Assembly: GCA_016210935.1 (NCBI GenBank)
Contig: JACQTH010000223.1
Coordinates: 1 to 8,332 of the forward strand
Direction: 5' to 3'
DNA from: Acidobacteriota bacterium
GTDB lineage: Bacteria; Acidobacteriota; Vicinamibacteria; Vicinamibacterales; JACQTH01
DNA length: 8,332 nt
The notes under the pieces were generated by a model that saw nothing but the letters and a program-made list of their open reading frames with translations, did not search any database and was not told where the DNA came from. Every line of letters starts with the position of its first letter. Within the stretch, counting starts at the first letter, position 1. Below, piece by piece: positions 1 to 5,394 of this stretch. Both the position numbers and the translations under genes were made by a program.

Positions 1-135
1 GAAGTTCACGTCCGCTTCGAGCAGCGCGAGGCGGATTTCTCGCAGCGCCTGCTCGACGTGCCCTGCGGTCAGCCGGGCTTCGCCCCGCAACGAGCGGAAG
101 ACGTCCTGCAGGCGCGCTGTGAGGGAGTCGAACAT
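1..135 (-). CDS. ffh: Signal recognition particle protein Ffh, N-terminal fragment (cut by window edge)
   Basis: This is the start of the SRP GTPase, which binds signal peptides and 4.5S RNA in the cytoplasm and hands ribosomes to FtsY at the membrane. Translating from the ATG at 135-133 gives 45 residues beginning MFDSLTARLQDVFRSL, then a basic turn, RLT, and a helix ending in ALLEADVNF. This matches the N domain of Ffh, where the ALLEADV block packs against the GTPase domain. The G and methionine-rich M domains lie beyond the window. The frame was missed by a simple ORF scan because it runs off the edge. It is the last gene seen in the run, 74 bases after ribBA, with its own candidate promoter and leader hairpin. 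There is no clear Shine-Dalgarno: the bases before the ATG are C-rich (CGACCCCGACCC). Confidence 0.9.
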   Translation of the reverse strand, partial: MFDSLTARLQDVFRSLRGEARLTAGHVEQALREIRLALLEADVNF

Positions 136-151
136 GGGTCGGGGTCGTGCA

Positions 152-171
152 TGCAGCCCTAAGCGGCTGCA
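152..171 (-). promoter_or_regulatory. Hairpin in the ffh leader
   Basis: A perfect 7-bp inverted repeat, TGCAGCC / GGCTGCA, encloses a 6-base loop (159-164). It lies between ribBA and ffh and ends 16 bases before the ffh ATG. No T-run follows on either strand, so it is not a classic intrinsic terminator. If transcription starts at the proposed promoter, it would be the main structure in the 5' leader. It could limit read-through from ribBA, protect an RNA end or modulate ffh translation; the sequence does not say which. Confidence 0.5.
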
Positions 172-183
172 GAGCAAACACTT

Positions 184-213
184 ATCGTAGCTTCTCGGTC
201 GGCTCACTGTCAA
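184..213 (-). promoter_or_regulatory. Candidate sigma70 promoter for ffh overlapping the ribBA stop codon
   Basis: On the minus strand there is a perfect -35 hexamer TTGACA (213-208), an 18-base spacer, then TACGAT (189-184), which matches the -10 consensus at four of six positions. Transcription would start near 176-179, giving a leader of about 42 bases before the ffh ATG at 135. The -35 box spans the ribBA TGA (212-210). A TTGACA match in such GC-rich DNA, at the only sizeable gap in the run, makes chance less likely. No transcript evidence is available. Confidence 0.5.
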
Positions 214-1454
214 ACGGACGACAGCTTGTGACCGAGTTTTTCCTTCTTGGTTTTCAAGTACCGCCGGGTGAAATCCGAGGCGGGAATCTCCAACGGCACG
301 GATTCCGACACCGAGAGACCATAGCCCTCGAGGCCGACGAACTTACGGGGATTGTTCGTGAGCAGGCGCATGCTGCGGATGCCGAGGTCGCGCAGGATCT
401 GCGCGCCGATCCCGTAATCGCGCTGATCAGGCTTGAAGCCGAGGCGCTCGTTCGCCTCGACCGTATCGAACCCCTGATCCTGAAGCTCGTACGCGCGAAT
501 CTTGTTGGCGAGCCCGATCCCGCGGCCTTCCTGATTTAGATACAGGAGCACGCCGCGCTCTTCCATCGCGACGCGACGCATCGCCGTCTCGAGCTGGTCG
601 CCGCAGTCGCAGCGGGCGGAATGAAACACGTCGCCCGTCAGGCATCGCGAATGCACGCGGACGAGGATTTCGCGGCCGTCTCCGATGTCACCGCGCACCA
701 GCGCCACGTGCGTCTCTCCATCGATCACGCTCTGGTAGGCGACGACGCGGAATTCGCCGAACTCGGTCGGGAGGCTGGCAGCCGCGACGCGCTTGACCAG
801 CCCCTCGGTCTGCATCCGGTATTTGATGAGATCGGCGATGGTGATCATCAGCAAGCCGTGCCGCTTCGAGAACCTGGTCAGCTCCGGCACACGGGCCATC
901 GTCCCGTCGTTGTTGGTGATCTCGCAGATCACGCCTGCCGGATACAGTCCGGCGATACGCGCGAGATCGACGGCCGCTTCCGTCTGCCCGGCGCGCACCA
1001 ACACGCCGCCGCTTCGCGCGCGGAGCGGGAAGACATGGCCGGGTCGCGCAAGGTCCGACGGCCGGGTCGCGGGGTCAATCGCGGCAAGGACGGTCGCGCA
1101 TCGATCCGCGGCCGAAATGCCGGTGGTGGTATTGCCTTTGGCGTCGATGGAGATGCAGAACGCCGTCTCGTAGCGTGCGGTGTTCTGGTTGACCATCAAG
1201 GGCAGATCCAGCTCCTCGAGACGCTCCGGCGTCATGGCAATACAGATCAGGCCGCGGCCATATCGCGCCATGAAGTTGATCACGTCGGGCGTCACCTTGC
1301 CGGCCGCGATCGTCAAATCGCCTTCGTTCTCGCGATCCTCGTCGTCGATGACGATCACCATGCGGCCGGCGCGGATCGCCGCAATCGCGTCTTCGATGGA
1401 CGCAAACGGCGAGCGGTTCCGCCGGGAGCCCTTGGCGATCTTCAGGGTTGGCAC
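210..1454 (-). CDS. ribBA: Bifunctional 3,4-dihydroxy-2-butanone-4-phosphate synthase / GTP cyclohydrolase II
   Basis: A 414-residue cytoplasmic fusion supplying both precursors of riboflavin. The N-terminal RibB half (about residues 16-212) converts ribulose 5-phosphate to dihydroxybutanone phosphate. It shows DDEDRENEGD (37-46), TTTGISAADR (109-118), RPGHVFPLRA (137-146) and NNDGTMARVPEL (181-192). The C-terminal RibA half (about 215-400) opens GTP. It has the zinc-binding cysteines C271, C282 and C284 in CLTGDVFHSARCDCG, plus QEGRGIGL (308-315). The usual metal-binding His of the RibB GHTEA motif is Gln here (GQTEA, Q157). The start is GTG at 1454; a nearby ATG at 1464 is out of frame. It begins 15 bases after ribE. 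Length is normal for a RibBA fusion. No ribD or ribH is in the window. Confidence 0.96.
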   Translation of the reverse strand: MPTLKIAKGSRRNRSPFASIEDAIAAIRAGRMVIVIDDEDRENEGDLTIAAGKVTPDVINFMARYGRGLICIAMTPERLEELDLPLMVNQNTARYETAFCISIDAKGNTTTGISAADRCATVLAAIDPATRPSDLARPGHVFPLRARSGGVLVRAGQTEAAVDLARIAGLYPAGVICEITNNDGTMARVPELTRFSKRHGLLMITIADLIKYRMQTEGLVKRVAAASLPTEFGEFRVVAYQSVIDGETHVALVRGDIGDGREILVRVHSRCLTGDVFHSARCDCGDQLETAMRRVAMEERGVLLYLNQEGRGIGLANKIRAYELQDQGFDTVEANERLGFKPDQRDYGIGAQILRDLGIRSMRLLTNNPRKFVGLEGYGLSVSESVPLEIPASDFTRRYLKTKKEKLGHKLSSV

Positions 1455-1469
1455 GTTCTCATTCTACCG

Positions 1470-2069
1470 TCACACATCGATTTTTCGGACTTCGAGCGCC
1501 CGCAGGACATACTTGCCCAGCACGTCACATTCCAGATTGACCTCGTCGCCGGGACCGCGGGTTCTCAGGTTCGTCTGCTCCCAGGTGAAGGGCACAATCT
1601 GGACGTCGAAGTGCCCAGGCGTCAGCCGCGCGACCGTCAGGCTGATGCCGTCCACCGCAATCGAGCCTTTCAGAATGACCAGCGCTCCCAGCGCGGCCGG
1701 ATACCTGACGCTGACCCAGCGAAATTCCCCCTCGGTCGTGAGCTGCACGATTCGTCCTGTTCCATCGACATGGCCGAGGACGAAGTGTCCGCCCATCCGC
1801 GCATCGGCTCGGACCGGGCGTTCGAGGTTCACCATCATCCCGGCGCGGAGCCGCCCGATATTCGTGATCCGTGCGGTCTCGGGGCCGATCTGCGCGACCA
1901 TCTCGCGGTCCTCGACGGCTGCGACGGTCAGGCACACACCGTTCACCGCGATGCTGTCGCCGGTCGCGAGCTGCATCGCCAGCGGCGTCCGGATCGCGAG
2001 CTCGTAGCCGCCCGGCGCTGTCGCCAGACGCGTCACGGCTCCGACGCCTTCAATGAGCCCGGTGAACAT
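1470..2069 (-). CDS. ribE: Riboflavin synthase, alpha subunit
   Basis: A 199-residue enzyme that dismutates two 6,7-dimethyl-8-ribityllumazine molecules into riboflavin and a pyrimidinedione, the last step of the pathway. The protein is two tandem lumazine-binding barrels. The first opens with the diagnostic MFTGLIEGVG and carries SIAVNGVCLTV (about 39-49). The second has GGHFVLGHVDG (about 93-103) and GSIAVDGISLTV. The repeated SIAV-G-LTV pattern is the internal duplication expected of the family, and the length is typical. The start ATG at 2069 lies 6 bases after the ftsY stop, with a GGTGA element about 6 bases upstream. It precedes ribBA by 15 bases, so the two riboflavin genes are probably co-transcribed. 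No FMN riboswitch is visible in front of them. Some annotation schemes call this gene ribC. Confidence 0.96.
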   Translation of the reverse strand: MFTGLIEGVGAVTRLATAPGGYELAIRTPLAMQLATGDSIAVNGVCLTVAAVEDREMVAQIGPETARITNIGRLRAGMMVNLERPVRADARMGGHFVLGHVDGTGRIVQLTTEGEFRWVSVRYPAALGALVILKGSIAVDGISLTVARLTPGHFDVQIVPFTWEQTNLRTRGPGDEVNLECDVLGKYVLRALEVRKIDV

Positions 2070-2075
2070 CGCCGT

Positions 2076-2999
2076 TCACCACTTCTGCTCGAAGAGCGCG
2101 TCGACGTATTCCCGGGGAGAAAACGGAATGAGATCGTCGATGCCCTCGCCGACGCCCGCGTAACGGATGGGAAGCTTCAGGTCCTGGGCGATCGCCACGG
2201 CGACGCCGCCTTTCGCGGTCCCATCGAGCTTGGTCAGCACGATTCCGTTCACGCCGGCGGCGCTCATGAACTCCCGCGCCTGCGTAATGCCGTTCTGGCC
2301 GACGGTCGCGTCGAGCACGAGCAGGACTTCGTGAGGCGCTCCTTCCACCGCGCGAGCCGCCACGCGTCGAATCTTCTGCAGCTCTGCCATCAGGTTGACC
2401 CGCGTGTGGAGCCGGCCGGCTGTGTCGACGATGATCGGGTCACGACCTTTGGCTTTGCCCGATGCAATGGCGTCGTACACCACCGCTGCGGGGTCGGCCC
2501 CCTCACGCGCGCGCACGATGTCTACACCAGCCCGCGACGCCCAGATTTCCAGCTGCTCGACGGCGGCCGCACGAAACGTGTCGGCGGCGCAGATCAACGG
2601 GCGCGAGCCGGCGCTCCTCGCCAGATTCGCCAGCTTGCCGACGGTTGTCGTCTTGCCGGTGCCGTTCACGCCGACGACCAGCACGACGTGCGGCGACTGA
2701 CCGTTGACCACTGACGACGAGGCGCTGTCGAGGATCGCATGGATCTCGTCCTTCACCAGATCGCGGAGACTTCGTGTCCTGTCCGTATTGTTCTTGAGCG
2801 CCGCAACAATACGTTCGGTGGCGGCCACGCCGACGTCAGCCGAAATCAGCAGCTCCTCAATTTCATCGAGCGTCCCGACCTCAACAGGCTGCCCGCGCCG
2901 TTCGGGCGCGTCGGCCCGCTCGAGCACCTCGTCGAAGCGCCGGACCAGCTGCTCTTTGGTGCGCGTCAGGCCCTGACGCAGTCGATCGAAGAAGCCCAT
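2076..2999 (-). CDS. ftsY: Signal recognition particle receptor FtsY
   Basis: A 307-residue SRP-family GTPase that receives the Ffh-ribosome complex at the inner membrane. The NG domain is complete: P-loop GVNGTGKTT (110-118), DTFRAAAVEQL (140-150), DTAGRLH (192-198), TKLDGTAKGG (256-265) and the C-terminal AGVGEGIDDL-PFSP block (281-295). The start MGFFDRLRQGLTRTK is the standard amphipathic opening of short FtsY proteins. There is no long acidic A domain, so membrane contact probably relies on this N-terminal helix. I chose ATG at 2999 over the in-frame GTG at 3020, which overlaps the gpsA stop and adds an atypical MRSYNSL. An AGGAG lies 13 bases before the ATG, a long spacing, so the GTG start cannot be excluded. 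Its partner ffh lies in the same run beyond two riboflavin genes. Confidence 0.96.
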   Translation of the reverse strand: MGFFDRLRQGLTRTKEQLVRRFDEVLERADAPERRGQPVEVGTLDEIEELLISADVGVAATERIVAALKNNTDRTRSLRDLVKDEIHAILDSASSSVVNGQSPHVVLVVGVNGTGKTTTVGKLANLARSAGSRPLICAADTFRAAAVEQLEIWASRAGVDIVRAREGADPAAVVYDAIASGKAKGRDPIIVDTAGRLHTRVNLMAELQKIRRVAARAVEGAPHEVLLVLDATVGQNGITQAREFMSAAGVNGIVLTKLDGTAKGGVAVAIAQDLKLPIRYAGVGEGIDDLIPFSPREYVDALFEQKW

Positions 3000-3016
3000 G
3001 AGGGAATTGTAGCTCC

Positions 3017-4009
3017 TCACTCCGCCCGCTGCGGCCGAAGCATCAACCGTTCGACGGCCGCGGCCGGCGGCTGGCGCCCCGACAGCACTTCAGCCATCTG
3101 CGCCGCGATCGGCAGCTCGACGCCGTGCCGTGCGCCGAGCGCAAGGGCCGCAGAGGTCGTGCGCACCCCTTCGGCGACCATCTTCATCCCGGCAAGCACA
3201 TCACCGAGCGCTCGACCGCGTCCCAGCTCGATGCCGACCCCACGATTGCGACTGAGGTCGCCGGTGCAGGTGAGCACGAGATCGCCGAGACCCGCCAGGC
3301 CGGACAACGTCTCGCGTCGCCCTCCAAGGACCGACGCCAGGCGCGAGATCTCGACCAGCCCCCGGGTAATCAACGCGGCCAGCGCGTTGTGGCCCAGACC
3401 AAGGCCTTCGACGACGCCCGCCGCGATCGCGATGACGTTCTTCAACGCGCCGCCGATTTCCACGCCGACCACATCGTCGCTGGCATAGATTCGGAGGTAG
3501 CGGGCGCGGAATTCCTCCTGGACGCGCCGCGCCGCATCCGCAGCGGTCGAGGCGGCGACCACCGCGGTCGGCAACTCTCGAGCGACTTCGAGCGCAAAGC
3601 TCGGGCCCGACAAAACAACCACCTGGGTGCCACACGGCACGACCTCGGCGATCACCTCGGACATCCGATGCCAGGTATCGAGCTCCAAGCCCTTCGTCGC
3701 GCTCACGGCGATCATCGAGGGCCGCAGAAACGGCGCGGCCATTCGCAGCACGCTGCGCGCGCCGTGCGTCGGGACCGCGCAGACGACGAAGTCGGCAGCC
3801 TCGACCGCGCACTCGACCTCGTGCGTCACGGAGATGGCTGCGGGCAGGGCGACCTCGGGGAGATAGGACGGATTCACCCGCCGCTCGCGCATCTCAGCGA
3901 CGAGATCCGGGGCCCGCCCCCAGAGGCGCACGTCGTGGCCCCCGCGCGCCAGGTGCGCCGCGAGCGCCGTGCCCCAGCTTCCCGCACCGAGGACGCAGAT
4001 ACGAGGCAT
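3017..4009 (-). CDS. gpsA: NAD(P)-dependent glycerol-3-phosphate dehydrogenase
   Basis: A 330-residue cytoplasmic enzyme that reduces dihydroxyacetone phosphate to sn-glycerol 3-phosphate, the backbone of phospholipids. The N-terminal Rossmann fold opens with VLGAGSWGTALA (6-17). SATKGLE (103-109) and LSGPSFALEVA (133-143) follow. The catalytic lysine is K190 in GGALKNVIAIAAG. The substrate-binding block is GLAGLGDLVLTCTGDLSRN-RG (237-257). The start is the ATG at 4009, whose first base is the last base of the plsY TAA (TAATG), implying translational coupling. A longer reading from 4063 would add 18 residues encoded by repeat DNA and is rejected. No Shine-Dalgarno precedes the ATG; instead a 9-bp hairpin ends about 10 bases upstream. 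Its product is the direct substrate of the PlsY encoded just before it. Confidence 0.96.
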   Translation of the reverse strand: MPRICVLGAGSWGTALAAHLARGGHDVRLWGRAPDLVAEMRERRVNPSYLPEVALPAAISVTHEVECAVEAADFVVCAVPTHGARSVLRMAAPFLRPSMIAVSATKGLELDTWHRMSEVIAEVVPCGTQVVVLSGPSFALEVARELPTAVVAASTAADAARRVQEEFRARYLRIYASDDVVGVEIGGALKNVIAIAAGVVEGLGLGHNALAALITRGLVEISRLASVLGGRRETLSGLAGLGDLVLTCTGDLSRNRGVGIELGRGRALGDVLAGMKMVAEGVRTTSAALALGARHGVELPIAAQMAEVLSGRQPPAAAVERLMLRPQRAE

Positions 4010-4740
4010 TACTTGGTGTGCGGTGGGGTCCCACCCCCACCGCCTCCCATCCGCCTTCGCCAAGGCTTCGGCGGACAGGCGGCCTTGCCCGCCGTAGCTC
4101 GCAGTGCGGAGGCGGGTCGCTCGCGCTCGCCGCGCTGGTTTGCAGCACCGATCCTCTCAGTGACGCCAAAACGACGCTCGGTACCGGTTTTCAGCCGTCT
4201 CACGTTTTCGCGATGGCGATGGACGATCAGAATAGAAGCCGCGACGGCCGCGACGACTGCTGGCGGAGCGGCGTGCGTCCAATAGGCGAGCGGCGCCAGC
4301 GTCAGACTGGCCACAAGAGACCCGAGGGAGATGTAACGGGTGATCCAGATGGTGAGTACGAACACCGCAGCCGCCGCCGCCGTCGCGACCGGAGCCAGGA
4401 TCGCAAACACGCCGCAGGTTGTCGCGACGCCCTTGCCGCCGCGAAACCGCAGCCAGACCGGAAAGACATGGCCGACGATCGAGGCGAATCCTGCCGCCGA
4501 CGCGGTGCCGAGATCTGCGCCCAGCCGACCGGCCAGCAGAACGGCGGAGATTCCCTTTGCGGCATCCAGCGCCAGCACGCTGACGCCCAGCCGTGCCCCT
4601 GCCGATCGCAGCACGTTTGCCGCGCCAGGATTTCCGCTGCCCACCCGCCGGACGTCGACCCCCGCGGCGTGCCGCGGCAGGAGCAGCGCAAAGGGAATGG
4701 AGCCGATCAAGTAGCCCAGGGTGAGCGCTTCGACAATCAT
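4009..4740 (-). CDS. plsY: Acyl-phosphate:glycerol-3-phosphate acyltransferase PlsY with repeat-derived C-terminal tail
   Basis: An inner-membrane enzyme that transfers an acyl chain from acyl-phosphate to glycerol 3-phosphate, giving lysophosphatidic acid. The family motifs are present: GSGNPGAAN (34-42), DAAKG (59-63) and GHVFPVWLRFRGGKGVAT (90-107). Hydrophobic membrane segments surround them, and the usual terminal block HRENVRRLKTGTERRFG ends at residue 192. PlsY proteins normally stop near here (about 200 residues), but this one continues to 243. The extra residues (about 199-243, bases 4146-4012) are Arg-, Pro- and Gly-rich, include a run of six glycines, and are encoded by a palindromic repeat. 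The ATG at 4740 has GAGGAAAG directly before it. It lies 37 bases after thpR, and its stop overlaps the gpsA start. Confidence 0.95.
   Translation of the reverse strand: MIVEALTLGYLIGSIPFALLLPRHAAGVDVRRVGSGNPGAANVLRSAGARLGVSVLALDAAKGISAVLLAGRLGADLGTASAAGFASIVGHVFPVWLRFRGGKGVATTCGVFAILAPVATAAAAAVFVLTIWITRYISLGSLVASLTLAPLAYWTHAAPPAVVAAVAASILIVHRHRENVRRLKTGTERRFGVTERIGAANQRGERERPASALRATAGKAACPPKPWRRRMGGGGGGTPPHTK
4020..4043. repeat. Perfect 9-bp inverted repeat at the plsY/gpsA junction
   Basis: GCGGTGGGG (4020-4028) pairs with CCCCACCGC (4035-4043) around a 6-base loop. It is read as the glycine run and TPP of the PlsY tail. In the mRNA the hairpin ends about 10 bases before the gpsA ATG, where a ribosome-binding site would be. 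No T-run follows, so termination is unlikely. Ribosomes finishing plsY would melt it, which fits translational coupling of gpsA to plsY. Confidence 0.65.
4050..4146. repeat. REP-like composite palindromic element inside the plsY 3' end
   Basis: This block contains an imperfect palindrome at 4050-4075 (TCCGCC ... GGCGGA, with a nested GCCTT/AAGGC stem) and a second at 4088-4116 (CCCGCC ... GGCGGG). A GCGAGC-type repeat follows near 4117-4135. The other reading frames give peptides (LRQGFGGQAALPAVARS, RRSLGEGGW) that I recall as recurrent junk peptides from dispersed repeats in acidobacterial and other soil-bacterial genomes. Only one copy is in the window, so repetitiveness rests on recall. 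The borders are approximate, set where PlsY homology ends. Confidence 0.55.
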
Positions 4741-4768
4741 CTTTCCTCGTGTTTCGCCTTCTTCGTGG
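4741..4768 (-). repeat. Purine-rich spacer carrying the plsY ribosome-binding site
   Basis: Read on the minus strand, this spacer has CACGAAGAAGGCG followed by ACACGAGGAAAG and then the plsY ATG. CACGA occurs twice, 16 bases apart. GAGG at 4748-4745 lies 4 bases from the ATG and is the probable Shine-Dalgarno. The composition resembles the short CACGAAG-type repeats seen between genes in several environmental phyla (recall, not checked). If so, repeat DNA now supplies a translation signal. Confidence 0.35.
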
Positions 4769-4788
4769 CTTCCGCCTTCAGGCGGAAG
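4769..4788. repeat. REP-like hairpin with the thpR stop codon in its loop
   Basis: CTTCCGCC (4769-4776) and GGCGGAAG (4781-4788) form a perfect 8-bp stem around the tetraloop TTCA (4777-4780). The thpR TGA (4780-4778) lies within that loop, and the last codons of thpR form one arm. No T-run follows, so it is a poor intrinsic terminator. It resembles short REP palindromes and would also make a compact RNA hairpin at the thpR/plsY junction. Confidence 0.65.
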
Positions 4789-5365
4789 ATCCCGCCAGGG
4801 GCGCTTTTACGAGCGGCTCGTACGTCGGCCCTTTGGGCGACAGCCGGCTTTGATACAACGTCACGTGGGTCACCCGGTTCGTCCGTGGCTCGAAGCGAGC
4901 CTCACCCAGCGCGGCGCGCATCGCGGCGCTGCCGCGATCGCGAACGCGGCCAAGCGTCAGGTGAACGGTGAGCGGCCGATTGTCCATCTCGAGGTCGAAC
5001 GCCGCCAGCCGATCTTCTACCAGGCGCTGCAGCGACGCCAGCGACTCGGATCCACGGATCACGCCAATCCACATGACGCGTGGCGATCCCGAGGCTGGAA
5101 ACGTCCCCACGCCGCTGAGCTCGATGTCGAAGGCCGGGAAATCGAACGGCGGTTCCAGCGCTGTTTGAATCTCCGCCGCCACATGATCTTCGACGTGACC
5201 GATGAACCGAATCGTCAGATGCATCCGATCGGCCGTGACCCAGCCGATTCTCGGCGCCGGACGAACGCGTTCTTCAATCCGTTTGGCGAGACGGCTCGCC
5301 AGGCGCGCCGCCGCCCGCCGCGTCTCTTCATCGAGGTCGACGGCGACAAAGAGTCGCACGCTCAC
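4778..5365 (-). CDS. thpR: RNA 2',3'-cyclic phosphodiesterase (2'-5' RNA ligase family)
   Basis: A 195-residue 2H phosphoesterase. Members hydrolyse 2',3'-cyclic phosphate ends on RNA and can reversibly join tRNA halves by a 2'-5' bond in vitro; the role in the cell is unclear. Both catalytic H-x-T motifs are intact: HLTI (49-52, within MHLTIRFIG) and HLTL (135-138, within VHLTLGR). The opening MSVRLFVAVDL is typical, and the length is normal to slightly long. The start is GTG at 5365; a second GTG two codons in (5359) would give the more canonical MRLFVAVDL. Neither has a clear Shine-Dalgarno. The gene is bracketed by palindromes: one begins its leader and another contains its stop codon, so its last residues (AGSSA) are partly set by repeat DNA. 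Pairing with cinA is common in bacteria. Confidence 0.93.
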   Translation of the reverse strand: MSVRLFVAVDLDEETRRAAARLASRLAKRIEERVRPAPRIGWVTADRMHLTIRFIGHVEDHVAAEIQTALEPPFDFPAFDIELSGVGTFPASGSPRVMWIGVIRGSESLASLQRLVEDRLAAFDLEMDNRPLTVHLTLGRVRDRGSAAMRAALGEARFEPRTNRVTHVTLYQSRLSPKGPTYEPLVKAPLAGSSA

Positions 5366-5375
5366 GTTCGATCAG

Positions 5376-5393
5376 GCCCGGCTAAAGCCGGGC
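5376..5393. repeat. REP-like palindrome between cinA and thpR
   Basis: Reading GCCCGGCTTTAGCCGGGC on the minus strand, this is a perfect 8-bp stem with a 2-base loop, or 7 bp with a tetraloop. It starts one base after the cinA TAG and ends 10 bases before the thpR GTG. It is not followed by a T-run, so termination is unlikely. Its plus-strand translation GPAKAGHY and the minus-strand core are ones I recall as abundant in Vicinamibacteria-type genomes. Confidence 0.7.
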
Positions 5394-5394
5394 A

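Noticed and set aside
2070..2200. FMN riboswitch upstream of the riboflavin genes
   Set aside because: Only 6 bases separate ftsY from ribE, and I see no RFN-like conserved helices in the end of ftsY.
621..2714. 697-codon open frame on the plus strand across ribBA, ribE and ftsY
   Set aside because: It lies antisense to three well-recognised genes, is rich in Arg, His, Asp and Ala, and has no recognisable domain. Long mirror frames are expected opposite genes with strong third-position G/C bias.
3000..3020. GTG start for ftsY overlapping the gpsA stop
   Set aside because: Possible, but MGFFDRLRQGL is the standard FtsY beginning and the extra MRSYNSL is not; the ATG at 2999 is preferred.
4010..4063. 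Upstream ATG start for gpsA adding 18 residues
   Set aside because: The added residues are encoded by repeat DNA inside plsY. The ATG at 4009 gives the canonical MPRICVLGAGSWG opening and a TAATG overlap.
3125..4285. 386-codon open frame on the plus strand opposite gpsA and plsY
   Set aside because: Antisense to two certain genes, crosses the repeat element and shows no protein-family similarity.
5376..5393. Rho-independent terminator after cinA
   Set aside because: The stem is strong, but no T-run follows on the minus strand, and thpR starts 10 bases later. The same objection applies to the hairpins at 4769-4788, 4020-4043 and 152-171.
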